Origin: Clostridiales bacterium
GTDB taxonomy: Bacteria > Bacillota > Clostridia > Oscillospirales > Oscillospiraceae
Direction of reading: 5' to 3'
Assembly: GCA_022782265.1 (NCBI GenBank)
Contig: JALFOM010000148.1
Coordinates: 16,328 to 80,327, forward strand
DNA length: 64,000 nucleotides
Shown: positions 7,855-15,319 of the stretch, in pieces
Layout of the letters: each line of letters opens with the position of its first letter
Position numbering within the stretch: the stretch's first letter is position 1
Made by a program: the position numbers and the translations under genes
The notes under the pieces: model-generated
Databases searched by the model: none
Told to the model about the DNA's origin: nothing
The model's input: the letters and a program-made list of their open reading frames with translations, nothing else

Positions 7855-9405
7855 ATGCCCTGGTATTTTTGGATCATTATCGTGGCTGTGATCATCGCAG
7901 TTGCTGCCGCGTGCTTCGCCCTTGGCATCTACTACCGCAAAAAGATCGCGGAAAGAGAGATAATCAGCGCCGAGGAAGAGGCAAAGCGTATTATCAATGA
8001 GTCAATAAAAAGCGCAGAGAGCAAGAAGAGAGAAGCTCTCGTCGAGGCAAAGGAAGAAATACACAAAAGCCGCTCCGAGTATGAGCGGGAAGTAAAGGAA
8101 CGCCGTGCGGACCTGCAGAAGCAGGAACGCCGCCTTCAGCAGAAGGAAGAAAACCTTGACCGGAAGATCGATTCCGTCGAGAAGAAGAGCGACACACTGA
8201 ACAACAAGATCGCCGCTGTGGAAGCGCAGCAGCAGGAAGTTGCTCTGGTGAAGAAAAGCCAGCTGGAAATGCTGGAGAAGATCTCCGGCTTCTCCGTGGA
8301 GGAGGCCAAGACCTACCTGATCAACAACATCCGTGACGATGTGACCCACGAGATGGCCATGAAGATCAAGGAGATCGAGACCCAGTACAAGGAAGAAGCG
8401 GAGGAGAAGGCGAGAGAGATCATCGCCACCGCCATCCAGCGCTGTGCCGCCGACCACGCAAGCGAAATCACCGTCTCCGTCGTACCCCTCCCCAACGACG
8501 AGATGAAGGGCCGCATCATCGGCCGCGAAGGCCGCAACATCCGCAGCATCGAGACTCTGACCGGCTGCGACCTGATTATTGACGACACCCCCGAGACCAT
8601 CACCGTCTCCAGCTTTGACCCTGTCCGCCGCGAGGTGGCCCGCATCGCTCTGGAGAAGCTGATCCAGGACGGCCGCATCCACCCCGCCCGCATCGAGGAA
8701 ATGGTAGCCAAGGCCCAGAAAGAGGTCAACGCCACCATCAAGGCCGAGGGCGAGCGCGCCGTGTTCGAGACCAATATCCACGGCCTGAACCCGGAGCTGA
8801 TCAAGCTCCTGGGCCGCATGAGATACCGCACCAGCTACGGCCAGAACGTGCTGAACCACTCCATCGAGGTCTCCCATATCGCGGGCCTGCTGGCCTCCGA
8901 GCTGGGCGTGGATGTGAACACCGCCAAACGCGCAGGTCTCCTCCACGATATCGGCAAGGCCATCGACCACGAGGTGGAGGGCAGCCATGTCACCATCGGC
9001 GTGGACCTGGCCCGCAAGTACAGGGAGTCTGAGGCCGTTATCCACGCCATCGAGGCCCACCACGGCGACGTGGAGCCCCACACCGTGGTTGCCTGCCTGG
9101 TCCAGGCGGCGGACGCCATCTCCGCCTCCCGCCCCGGCGCAAGACGCGAGAACATCGAAAACTATGTCAAGCGTCTGGAAAAGCTGGAGGAGGTCTCCAA
9201 GAGCTTCCCCGGCATCGCCAGCTCCTACGCCATCCAGGCCGGCCGCGAGATCCGCATCATGGTCAAGCCCGAGGAGGTCAACGAGGATCAGATGGTCCTG
9301 CTGGCCAGGGATATCGCCAAGAAGATCGAAGAAGAGCTGACTTACCCCGGTCAGATCAAGGTCCATCTTCTCCGCGAGACCAAGGCTGTGGACTACGCAA
9401 AGTAA
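7855..9405 (+). CDS. rny: Ribonuclease Y
   Basis: 516 residues if started at ATG 7855. A TTG at 7846 lies closer to the GGAGG at 7836-7840 (5 nt) and may be the real start. This membrane-anchored endoribonuclease starts bulk mRNA decay in Firmicutes. Order: N-terminal membrane helix (residues 3-24), highly charged coiled coil (about 30-195), KH domain with [15 protein letters not shown] (about 215-235), HD domain with [12 protein letters not shown] (near 365-375) and [10 protein letters not shown], and a conserved C-terminal region. Codon use becomes strongly biased and GC-rich after about position 8280, typical of a well-expressed gene. A strong promoter and a terminator make it monocistronic. 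Confidence 0.96.
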   Translation: MPWYFWIIIVAVIIAVAAACFALGIYYRKKIAEREIISAEEEAKRIINESIKSAESKKREALVEAKEEIHKSRSEYEREVKERRADLQKQERRLQQKEENLDRKIDSVEKKSDTLNNKIAAVEAQQQEVALVKKSQLEMLEKISGFSVEEAKTYLINNIRDDVTHEMAMKIKEIETQYKEEAEEKAREIIATAIQRCAADHASEITVSVVPLPNDEMKGRIIGREGRNIRSIETLTGCDLIIDDTPETITVSSFDPVRREVARIALEKLIQDGRIHPARIEEMVAKAQKEVNATIKAEGERAVFETNIHGLNPELIKLLGRMRYRTSYGQNVLNHSIEVSHIAGLLASELGVDVNTAKRAGLLHDIGKAIDHEVEGSHVTIGVDLARKYRESEAVIHAIEAHHGDVEPHTVVACLVQAADAISASRPGARRENIENYVKRLEKLEEVSKSFPGIASSYAIQAGREIRIMVKPEEVNEDQMVLLARDIAKKIEEELTYPGQIKVHLLRETKAVDYAK

Positions 9406-9417
9406 GTTAAAAATGCA

Positions 9418-9456
9418 AATACGCAGTATGGGTTTTGCTCATACTGCGTATTTTTA
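9418..9456 (+). terminator. Intrinsic terminator of rny
   Basis: Perfect 13-bp stem (AATACGCAGTATG / CATACTGCGTATT) with a 9-nt loop, followed by TTTTT. Confidence 0.95.
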
Positions 9457-9471
9457 TCCGGCGGGTTTTCT

Positions 9472-9565
9472 CTGTCATTCTGAACCGCGACGGCGGAGAA
9501 GAATCCCGCGGATAGAAGGCCCCAGCGTCACCGGACGGGATCCTTCGCTGCGCTCAGGATGACAG
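9472..9565. repeat. Quasi-palindromic intergenic repeat, copy 1 (MITE/REPIN-like)
   Basis: The unit is bounded by CTGTCATTCTGA and TCAGGATGACAG, which are inverted repeats (11 of 12 matching). Inner arms GAAGAATCCCG and CGGGATCCTTC also pair, so the whole unit folds on itself. It has no coding capacity. Confidence 0.75.
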
Positions 9566-9596
9566 TGGACGTTTAGGGCAGAACCAAAAATATACG

Positions 9597-9679
9597 GTCA
9601 TTCTGAGGAGTGAAACGACGAAGAATCCCGTGAACAGAAGTGCGTAGTAAAACCATTGGGGACCTTCGTTCAGGATGAC
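9597..9679. repeat. Quasi-palindromic intergenic repeat, copy 2
   Basis: Same family as the unit at 9472-9565: GTCATTCTGA at one end, TCAGGATGAC at the other, and GAAGAATCCCG inside. The two copies lie in direct orientation about 30 bp apart and fill most of the rny-sigma factor gap. Confidence 0.72.
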
Positions 9680-9820
9680 AGAAGGCTTGGGAGAACAGGG
9701 GCCGCCTGGGTTCTGCGTAAAATCATCTGGGAATTTCCGTTTTCCTGCAACTTTTTTGGAAAAACCGTGTTATTAAAGTGACGGCCGTTAAGAAAGAGAT
9801 CAGTATCGGAGGTGGCAGCC

Positions 9821-10375
9821 TTGACCGAAGGGAAGGCCCTGAAGGAACTGCAGCGGGGCTCGCAACAGGCGCTGGCCTGGTTCATCGACAAATACGCGCC
9901 CTATGTCAGCACCATCATCTATAACATTATCGGCGGCGATATGAGCACCGCCGACATAGAAGAAGTGGCGTCGGACGTGTTTTTTGCCCTGTGGAACAAC
10001 GCGGGAAAAGTCAGGTCTTCATCGGTGAAAGCCTATCTGGGCAGCATTGCCCGGAACATGGCGAAAAACAAAACCCGGGAGCGGGGGAACGCCCTGCCTC
10101 TGGACGAGGATATCCTCATTGTGGACAACATGACGCCGGAGACTCGGCTTGAGCAGAAAGAGCTGAACATGCGGGTAAGGCACGCGGTGCTGCTGATGGA
10201 ATACCCGGACCGGGAGATTTTCCTGCGGTTTTACTATTACGGGCAGCCCGTCAAAGATATCGCGGCGCAGATGGAAATGAACGCGTCCACGGTGCGCTCC
10301 AGGCTGGCCCGGGGCCGGGAAAAGCTCAGGGCTGAGCTGACGGCTGATCTGAACACGGAAGGAGGCAGCTTATAA
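9821..10375 (+). CDS. ECF-type sigma-70 family RNA polymerase sigma factor
   Basis: 184 residues from TTG 9821, preferred because GGAGGTGG (9808-9815) lies 5 nt upstream; the GTG at 9812 lies inside that RBS. Region 2 (about residues 10-80) binds the -10 element and core polymerase, with DIEEVASDVFFALW. Region 4 (about 125-175) is a helix-turn-helix with PVKDIAAQMEMNASTVRSRL. No region 3 is present, as in ECF factors. The stop overlaps the start of the next gene (TAATG), so sigma factor and membrane partner are made together. The inducing signal is unknown. Confidence 0.93.
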   Translation: MTEGKALKELQRGSQQALAWFIDKYAPYVSTIIYNIIGGDMSTADIEEVASDVFFALWNNAGKVRSSSVKAYLGSIARNMAKNKTRERGNALPLDEDILIVDNMTPETRLEQKELNMRVRHAVLLMEYPDREIFLRFYYYGQPVKDIAAQMEMNASTVRSRLARGREKLRAELTADLNTEGGSL

Positions 10376-11439
10376 TGGAATACAGAATTGTTGACCTGCT
10401 GGACTGCATACAGGACAGCGACGTCCCTATCCGGACGGAAAACCATGCCTCCGCGACGAAGATCAAGGAGCTGACAATGGAAAAAATAAACACAGAAAAC
10501 AGGAAGAATAAACGCCCTGTCCGCAAAGCGGCGCGGGTGGCGCTGATTGCCGCCGTCATCGTTCTGCTCTTGTCGGTAACGGCCTTTGCCGCCAATGAGC
10601 TGCGGCTGGCGGACCTGTTCCGGGAGGTGTTCGGACAGGTATCAGAGAGTCAGGAGGAAGTGATGGAGGAGATCAGTGTTCCGGAGCTGCCGGAAGCCGT
10701 CACCTCCCAGGGGACTACCATCACCCCCGTGGCCGCCATTGTGGATGAGTATATGTACTATATCCGGTTTCAGATCGAGGCCCCGGAGGGGACAGTGCTG
10801 AATCTGCCCGCCCCGGAGGAAGGGGCCCTCCAAATCTGCGGACAGCCCGGGAATTTGCTGCGTTCCGACGCCTACCTTATTCCCTACAGTACGGAACTGA
10901 GCTGGATAGACAACTCCCCGGGAGACAACCGTTTTGACCTGATTATCCAGATTATCGGACAGTATGGCGGGGAGGCCAAATTCAACGACGGCGTCTCCAA
11001 AACACTGAAGATCGATGGCATATGGGTGCAAAGTCTGTCCCAGAACTTCAACAAAATCCTGGACGGCGTATGGAAGTTTGAAATCGGGACCGTATATCCC
11101 CAGGTAATAAAAAAGGAGCTGGATACCGCGGGCATAACTACGGTATGCCCCGACACAGGTTACACCGTAAAGCTTGACAGAATGAGCATTTCACCCCTGT
11201 GCCTGTCGAGAGAATATTCCTATGAAGAATACCAGGCGGCGTCGGGAATGCCGGACGCGCCCGGGCCGGGTTATACTGCTGTGGTGATGAAGGACGGGAG
11301 CGAGGCGGAAATCGTTGGTATTGGCATGGGTACCAGCGGAAAAACCGCTACCAAGGGCTACTATTATTTCGCCGCGCCCATCGACATTGACCAGGTGGCC
11401 TATATCCAGTGGGGAGACTTACAGATCCCCGTAAATTAA
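10375..11439 (+). CDS. Membrane-anchored anti-sigma factor-like protein (DUF4179-type)
   Basis: 354 residues. A cytoplasmic N-terminus of about 50 residues starts MEYRIVDLLDCIQD; one membrane helix (about 52-73, ARVALIAAVIVLLLSVTAFA) follows, then a 280-residue extracytoplasmic domain rich in beta-strand patterns. Overlap with the upstream ECF sigma gene and this topology are what is expected of an anti-sigma factor that holds the sigma factor at the membrane until an external signal arrives. No zinc-binding (ZAS) motif is present in the N-terminus, so assignment rests on context and resemblance to DUF4179 proteins. Confidence 0.75.
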   Translation: MEYRIVDLLDCIQDSDVPIRTENHASATKIKELTMEKINTENRKNKRPVRKAARVALIAAVIVLLLSVTAFAANELRLADLFREVFGQVSESQEEVMEEISVPELPEAVTSQGTTITPVAAIVDEYMYYIRFQIEAPEGTVLNLPAPEEGALQICGQPGNLLRSDAYLIPYSTELSWIDNSPGDNRFDLIIQIIGQYGGEAKFNDGVSKTLKIDGIWVQSLSQNFNKILDGVWKFEIGTVYPQVIKKELDTAGITTVCPDTGYTVKLDRMSISPLCLSREYSYEEYQAASGMPDAPGPGYTAVVMKDGSEAEIVGIGMGTSGKTATKGYYYFAAPIDIDQVAYIQWGDLQIPVN

Positions 11440-11445
11440 AAAATT

Positions 11446-11478
11446 TGACCCTGCATCAAACGATGCAGGGTCATTTTT
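11446..11478. terminator. Bidirectional terminator between converging transcripts
   Basis: A 12-bp perfect stem (TGACCCTGCATC / GATGCAGGGTCA) with AAAC loop, T-run on the right and A-run on the left. It serves the anti-sigma gene and the converging ECF S-component gene. Confidence 0.93.
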
Positions 11479-11483
11479 GCGTT

Positions 11484-12005
11484 TTATGCCGGTTTGCCGA
11501 GGATTTTTTCCATGACCTTGTACAGCGGCTTATACAGCGTCAGGGTGAACACGAAGTTCCCGGCGCAGTGGACCAGGTCAAAGGTGATGCCGCTGACCCA
11601 GTAGGACAGGGCCATTGCCCAGCCGCCGATGAAAAGGTAGGGAATGGAGCACAAGGCCCCGAAGCAGAGGCCGAAGACCCCGGCCAGCACCGCCCAGATC
11701 AGGGCGGAGTCGTTTTTGCGCAGCAGCACGGCCGCGATGGCCAGGATGGGCCAGAGATACCAATAGCAAAACCACCACATCCCAAAGCCGAACACCAGTC
11801 CCTCCAGCATAATGTACACCGCCACGGAGTACAGCACCCGCCAGCCGAAAAAGACGGCGGTGAGGATGATGATCAGGGCGTTCATGTTCACGTTGGGCAG
11901 GGCCACCAGCGCCATTTTCAGGGCGAACATCAGCGCGCCCATCAGGGCCAGAGCGCAGATGTCCTTTGCATTCAGCCTACCAGCCGACAGTGAGGGTGAT
12001 CTCAT
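11484..12005 (-). CDS. ECF transporter S component, probably for cobalamin or a corrinoid
   Basis: 173 residues with about six membrane helices and the small-module features of energy-coupling factor S components (for example ICALALMGALMFALKMALVA at the N-terminus and ITFDLVHCAGN near residue 140). S components bind a vitamin and dock on a shared EcfT/EcfA module. The start is uncertain: ATG 12005 overlaps the DUF4430 gene by 29 nt and has only a weak RBS, so translation is probably coupled. Both genes lie under a cobalamin riboswitch, from which a B12 or precursor substrate is inferred. No ATPase or T component is adjacent; the one at 31745-34287 might be shared. Confidence 0.8.
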   Translation of the reverse strand: MRSPSLSAGRLNAKDICALALMGALMFALKMALVALPNVNMNALIIILTAVFFGWRVLYSVAVYIMLEGLVFGFGMWWFCYWYLWPILAIAAVLLRKNDSALIWAVLAGVFGLCFGALCSIPYLFIGGWAMALSYWVSGITFDLVHCAGNFVFTLTLYKPLYKVMEKILGKPA

Positions 12006-12372
12006 ACTGCTCGCCGTCGGCGATAGGCGTGTCGTCCACGCCGGTCATCAGCATTTCGCCGCCCTTGGTGAAGCACCACCACTGCTGCTGTTCGCTGTCG
12101 GCAGTCTCGCCGTCAACAGCGGTGACAAACAGGCCGTATTCGCTCTCATCGCCCTGGACCAGGCCCTCCTGCTCCAACGCGCCCCGGAGAAATTCGGCGT
12201 CTGTACTGATGGTAAAATCCTTCTGGGTTCCGTCGCCGTGGATGACCTCAACGGTGATGGTCTTGTCTCCCGCCGCCCCGCCGGGCTTCAGGCAGACAGT
12301 GGCGACGATGGCCGCCGCGACCAATACAAGCAGGACGGCCACGGCAATGATTTTTTTCGTTTTTGCGGACAT
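11977..12372 (-). CDS. DUF4430 (transcobalamin-like) membrane-anchored protein
   Basis: 131 residues from ATG 12372, which has GGAGAGG 7 nt upstream; an in-frame ATG at 12450 has no RBS. An N-terminal membrane anchor or signal (residues 7-27) is followed by a single DUF4430 domain with TITVEVIHGDGTQKDF, the hydrophobic centre, and the C-terminal WWCFTKGG...DTPIADGEQYEITLTVGW region (gap in the middle omitted here). DUF4430 is related to the C-terminal domain of transcobalamin and intrinsic factor. Its place under a cobalamin riboswitch and next to an S component suggests an extracytoplasmic B12-binding helper. Confidence 0.82.
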   Translation of the reverse strand: MSAKTKKIIAVAVLLVLVAAAIVATVCLKPGGAAGDKTITVEVIHGDGTQKDFTISTDAEFLRGALEQEGLVQGDESEYGLFVTAVDGETADSEQQQWWCFTKGGEMLMTGVDDTPIADGEQYEITLTVGW

Positions 12373-12409
12373 AAAAAATCCTCTCCTTTCTTTTTTCACC
12401 GGAAATCGT

Positions 12410-12452
12410 ACAAAGAAAAAGAGAGAACGGGCGCAATGATTCAGGCGCACGC
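12410..12452 (-). terminator. Probable riboswitch expression-platform terminator
   Basis: On the minus strand CGTGCGC pairs with GCGCCCG (6 of 7 positions) around a 10-nt loop and is followed by TTCTCTCTTTTTCTTT. It sits between the cobalamin aptamer and the first gene, so transcription can be stopped before DUF4430. Confidence 0.55.
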
Positions 12453-12496
12453 TTACAATTTGACCGGGTGACGCGGTTCTTTGTACGACACAGCGG

Positions 12497-12600
12497 ACTG
12501 TTCCCGCTGCACGGGCAGGTTTTCTGACTTCGGGGGCTTTCGTAAACGCCCCGCTTCACAGTGACGGCCTCGCGTGGGATTCACACCCACATTCCCCTGT
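12497..12600 (-). promoter_or_regulatory. Cobalamin (B12) riboswitch aptamer
   Basis: Read on the minus strand, the order of conserved elements matches the B12 aptamer: GGGAATGTGGGTGTGAATCC, then CGTCACTGTGAAGCGGGG (B12-box-like GCCACTG region), then GAAGTCAGAAAACCTGCC at the 3' side. It begins just downstream of a promoter (12606-12634) and lies ahead of the DUF4430 and S-component genes. High cobalamin is expected to turn the operon off. Confidence 0.92.
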
Positions 12601-12605
12601 TAACT

Positions 12606-12634
12606 ATTATAAAAAATAGATCCCGATCCGTTAA
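12606..12634 (-). promoter_or_regulatory. Promoter of the cobalamin riboswitch operon
   Basis: Minus strand -10 TATAAT (12606-12611) and -35 TTAACG (12629-12634), spacer 17 bp. The remaining sequence up to 12882 shows no gene. Confidence 0.65.
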
Positions 12635-12882
12635 TTTAGTAAACACTGAATAAATCGTCTGCGGCGTCTCACGGTAAATTTGCGCCCTGATTTCGTCACT
12701 TTTTCTTGAAATACACAAAGTATTCCTGCGAAAAAGTGCCATCATCAGAACACAAATTTTCTCGCGATCCGCTCTTGCCGATTGATTCATCGTTTACTTT
12801 GCTTGCGAAGAGAGAGTATACCATATTATTTACTTCTTTTCAAGAAAAAACACGGCGGCCAGAGGGCCGCCGCGAAAATATT

Positions 12883-13887
12883 TTATGCTCTTTCGTATAG
12901 ATCCGCGCAGACGGTGCGGTACATGCGGTTGACGATGAAGGCCATCAAAAACAGGATCACCGACATGGCGCTGTAGCAGATCAGATACATATTGCCGAAA
13001 CGCTGCACCAGATACTCGAAAACGCCGGTGCCGGCCACGGTCAGGAAGAAGCCTACCCACATGACCCAGTGGTAGCCGTGACGGCCGTTGGCTTTCACGG
13101 AGCGGACGCTGTAAACGATGAAAACCACCAGAATGATCACGGCGCAGAGGATCTGGGTCAGGCTGATGAAGCCGTTGAAGGGCAGGTAGCTGGAGTCGTA
13201 GCGGGTGCTGTCCAGCACCACCTCCACGGCGTCGTAGTACACAAGGAACATCAGGGCCACATGGCCGTCTCTGGGGTAATCGTTTTTCATGGGATAGCGG
13301 CGGCGGCGGAAGAAAAAGCGCATCAGGATCCAGAACAGCACCAGCATCACCAGAAACTGGATGAAGAAGGTGGCAAAGCGGTATTCGGTGCCGCCGTTTG
13401 CGGTGGGGATGCCGGAGGCCAGGGGCAGGTGCTGCAGCAGCGGCGTGTTGACCACGATCTTGCTGCGGCAGGAGGTGTTGAACAGGGCGCTGAGCCGGAT
13501 AAAGGCGATGCACAGCGCGGCGCCGGGGGCCAGACAGTCAAACAGGCGGCCAAGATTCTGGGTAAAGCCCAACTTCTTTACCAGCAGCCCCGCCAGCATG
13601 GTGCCGAAAATGGCGCCGTGGAGGAAATAGTCCCCCTGGGAGTAGTCCAGCATGGCGCTCATAAAGCCGGCGTACTGCTCGTCATGGCAGTACCAGTGGA
13701 TCAGACGGGCAAGGACCACGGAGAAAAACAGCGCCAGGGGCAGCAGCAGCCAGAGGGCGGAGCCCCGCCCGCCGTGGGAGGTATACAGGGCGTAGGTCAG
13801 GGCAAAGCAGGCGGCGATACCCAGAAAGATGATCACGGAGCTCCAATAGATAAAGGTGTCTCCGATGCAGACAGCGATCTGATTCAT
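12883..13887 (-). CDS. Lgt-like polytopic membrane protein (prolipoprotein diacylglyceryl transferase superfamily), divergent
   Basis: 334 residues with about seven to eight membrane helices. The layout resembles Lgt, which moves diacylglyceryl from phosphatidylglycerol to lipoprotein cysteines: an N-terminal RLIHWYCHDEQY region, a histidine before a glycine-rich helix (YFLHGAIFGTMLAGLLVKK, Lgt HGG region), and GAALCIAFIRLSALFN where Lgt has RxGNFxNGE. The arginine is kept, but the first asparagine and the glutamate are not, so canonical Lgt activity is doubtful. It is the last gene of a three-gene operon and overlaps the phosphodiester glycosidase gene by 4 nt. A role in envelope lipid or glycan transfer is inference. 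Confidence 0.65.
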   Translation of the reverse strand: MNQIAVCIGDTFIYWSSVIIFLGIAACFALTYALYTSHGGRGSALWLLLPLALFFSVVLARLIHWYCHDEQYAGFMSAMLDYSQGDYFLHGAIFGTMLAGLLVKKLGFTQNLGRLFDCLAPGAALCIAFIRLSALFNTSCRSKIVVNTPLLQHLPLASGIPTANGGTEYRFATFFIQFLVMLVLFWILMRFFFRRRRYPMKNDYPRDGHVALMFLVYYDAVEVVLDSTRYDSSYLPFNGFISLTQILCAVIILVVFIVYSVRSVKANGRHGYHWVMWVGFFLTVAGTGVFEYLVQRFGNMYLICYSAMSVILFLMAFIVNRMYRTVCADLYERA

Positions 13888-15305
13888 GAGGACGCCTCCT
13901 CTCCCGGAATGGCCGTGGCAAAGTAGATGATATCGGTCATAATGCGCTCGTTGCCCCAGTCAGGGCGGTTGAAGGTCTCCCCGTTCATCACGATGGTGGC
14001 GGTCTGGCCTCCGTCCAGGGCATAGGCGTTGGGCACACCCTTGGCGTAGATCAGATCGGCCGCCTGATTGATGGTGACCCGGTTTTTGTACACGCCCTCC
14101 TCGTTGATGGACATCAGCAGGTAATGCAGCTTGTCCACCTGGCCGATGGCGGCGCGGGAATAATGGATATCCACCTCGCCCACCAGATAGGTGTTGGTGG
14201 TCTTTTTCTCCCCGTTTTCCACTAAAATGGGGCCGAAGGAGACGGAGAAAACAATGTCGTTATCCTGAACGAACTTTTTCACTTCGTCCTCGGTGTTCAG
14301 CTCTCCCACATGGGTGAAGATCATGTCGCCGGAGGCGGTGAAGAAGCAGCTCTCCAGACTTCTGGGGTTGAAGCGGTAAAGCTGCCGCTGATAGATGGTG
14401 ATGCCGCAGGAGCGGTGGCCGTAGAAGTCGCCGTTAATGGCCACCACAGCGTTGGCGTTCTGGGCCATCTGGGTGGGGTACATGTAGACGCTGGAGCCGT
14501 AGGTGTTATCCGACAGCGCCCGGCGCAGCTGGGAGCCGTGGGCGATCTTCACCTCCACAAAGGAGCAAGCGGAGTTGTTGATGGCCTCCTTCCAGGCGAT
14601 CACCAGGATGGTCTCGTCGCAGTAGTACTCGATCTCCGAGCCCTCCATCAGCACGATATCCGGGTTCCAGATCAGCTCCTGCCCCTCCAGCAGCTCAGCA
14701 GCGGAGTCCACCACGGCCTGTACCACCGCGGGGTCGGTGGTGGAGCCGAATTTGCTCTGGTCGGGCTTGGGGGCCACAAGGTCGCTCTCGGGGATGGTGT
14801 AGATCTTTTTGATATAGGCCACGTTTTCCAGCGCGTCGCTGGCGGAGTTGTTCATAAACACGTCCAGCTTGCCCACCAGGTCCAGCCGGTTCTCCGTGGT
14901 GCTGCCGGTGTTGGTGCCGGTGCCCGGGTGGACGTTCACCAGCGCCCAGACCAGGGCAAGAATGGAGAGGACGATCAAAATCAGATAGCCAAAGGAAAAA
15001 GCGGGGCGGACAGGGGTGGCCTCCCGGGGCGGCTGGGGCCTGGACCGGGCGTCCCGCTCTTTCGGCCGCTCCGGCGCCTGCCGGGCTTCCCGGCGGGGCG
15101 CAGGCTGGGGCGCACGCTCCTTAGACCGCTCTGTACGCGGCTCCGGCCGGCTCTCCCGCCGGGGGCTGCGCTCCTGTGCGGCGGGGGCGGCGCTCTCCCT
15201 GCGCCGGGACGGGGCGCTTTCCGCGGCCCGGGTCTCCTGCTCCTGCTGCTCCGAAAATTCCCGAAGGATGGCGTCAATATCCGCGTCGCTGATTCTGTTG
15301 CTCAT
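13884..15305 (-). CDS. Membrane-anchored phosphodiester glycosidase (NAGPA/DUF2233 family)
   Basis: 473 residues. N-terminal ~100 residues are cytoplasmic, disordered and rich in Arg, Glu and Pro; a single membrane helix follows (about 101-121, FGYLILIVLSILALVWALV). The extracytoplasmic C-terminal half carries the NAGPA fold with AVVAINGDFYGH (near 305), SFGPILVENGEKK (near 375) and NAYALDGGQTATIVMNG (near 430). The family removes sugars from sugar-1-phosphodiesters, such as those in phosphorylated glycans. The long charged N-terminal tail is unusual for the family. Between a serine hydrolase and an Lgt-like protein it suggests an envelope glycopolymer modification operon. Confidence 0.85.
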   Translation of the reverse strand: MSNRISDADIDAILREFSEQQEQETRAAESAPSRRRESAAPAAQERSPRRESRPEPRTERSKERAPQPAPRREARQAPERPKERDARSRPQPPREATPVRPAFSFGYLILIVLSILALVWALVNVHPGTGTNTGSTTENRLDLVGKLDVFMNNSASDALENVAYIKKIYTIPESDLVAPKPDQSKFGSTTDPAVVQAVVDSAAELLEGQELIWNPDIVLMEGSEIEYYCDETILVIAWKEAINNSACSFVEVKIAHGSQLRRALSDNTYGSSVYMYPTQMAQNANAVVAINGDFYGHRSCGITIYQRQLYRFNPRSLESCFFTASGDMIFTHVGELNTEDEVKKFVQDNDIVFSVSFGPILVENGEKKTTNTYLVGEVDIHYSRAAIGQVDKLHYLLMSINEEGVYKNRVTINQAADLIYAKGVPNAYALDGGQTATIVMNGETFNRPDWGNERIMTDIIYFATAIPGEEASS

Positions 15306-15319
15306 TGAGACGCCTCCTT

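Noticed and set aside
8002..9366. Long minus-strand open frame opposite rny
   Set aside because: Antisense to a certain gene, low-complexity Leu/Asp/Gly/His composition, no RBS or promoter.
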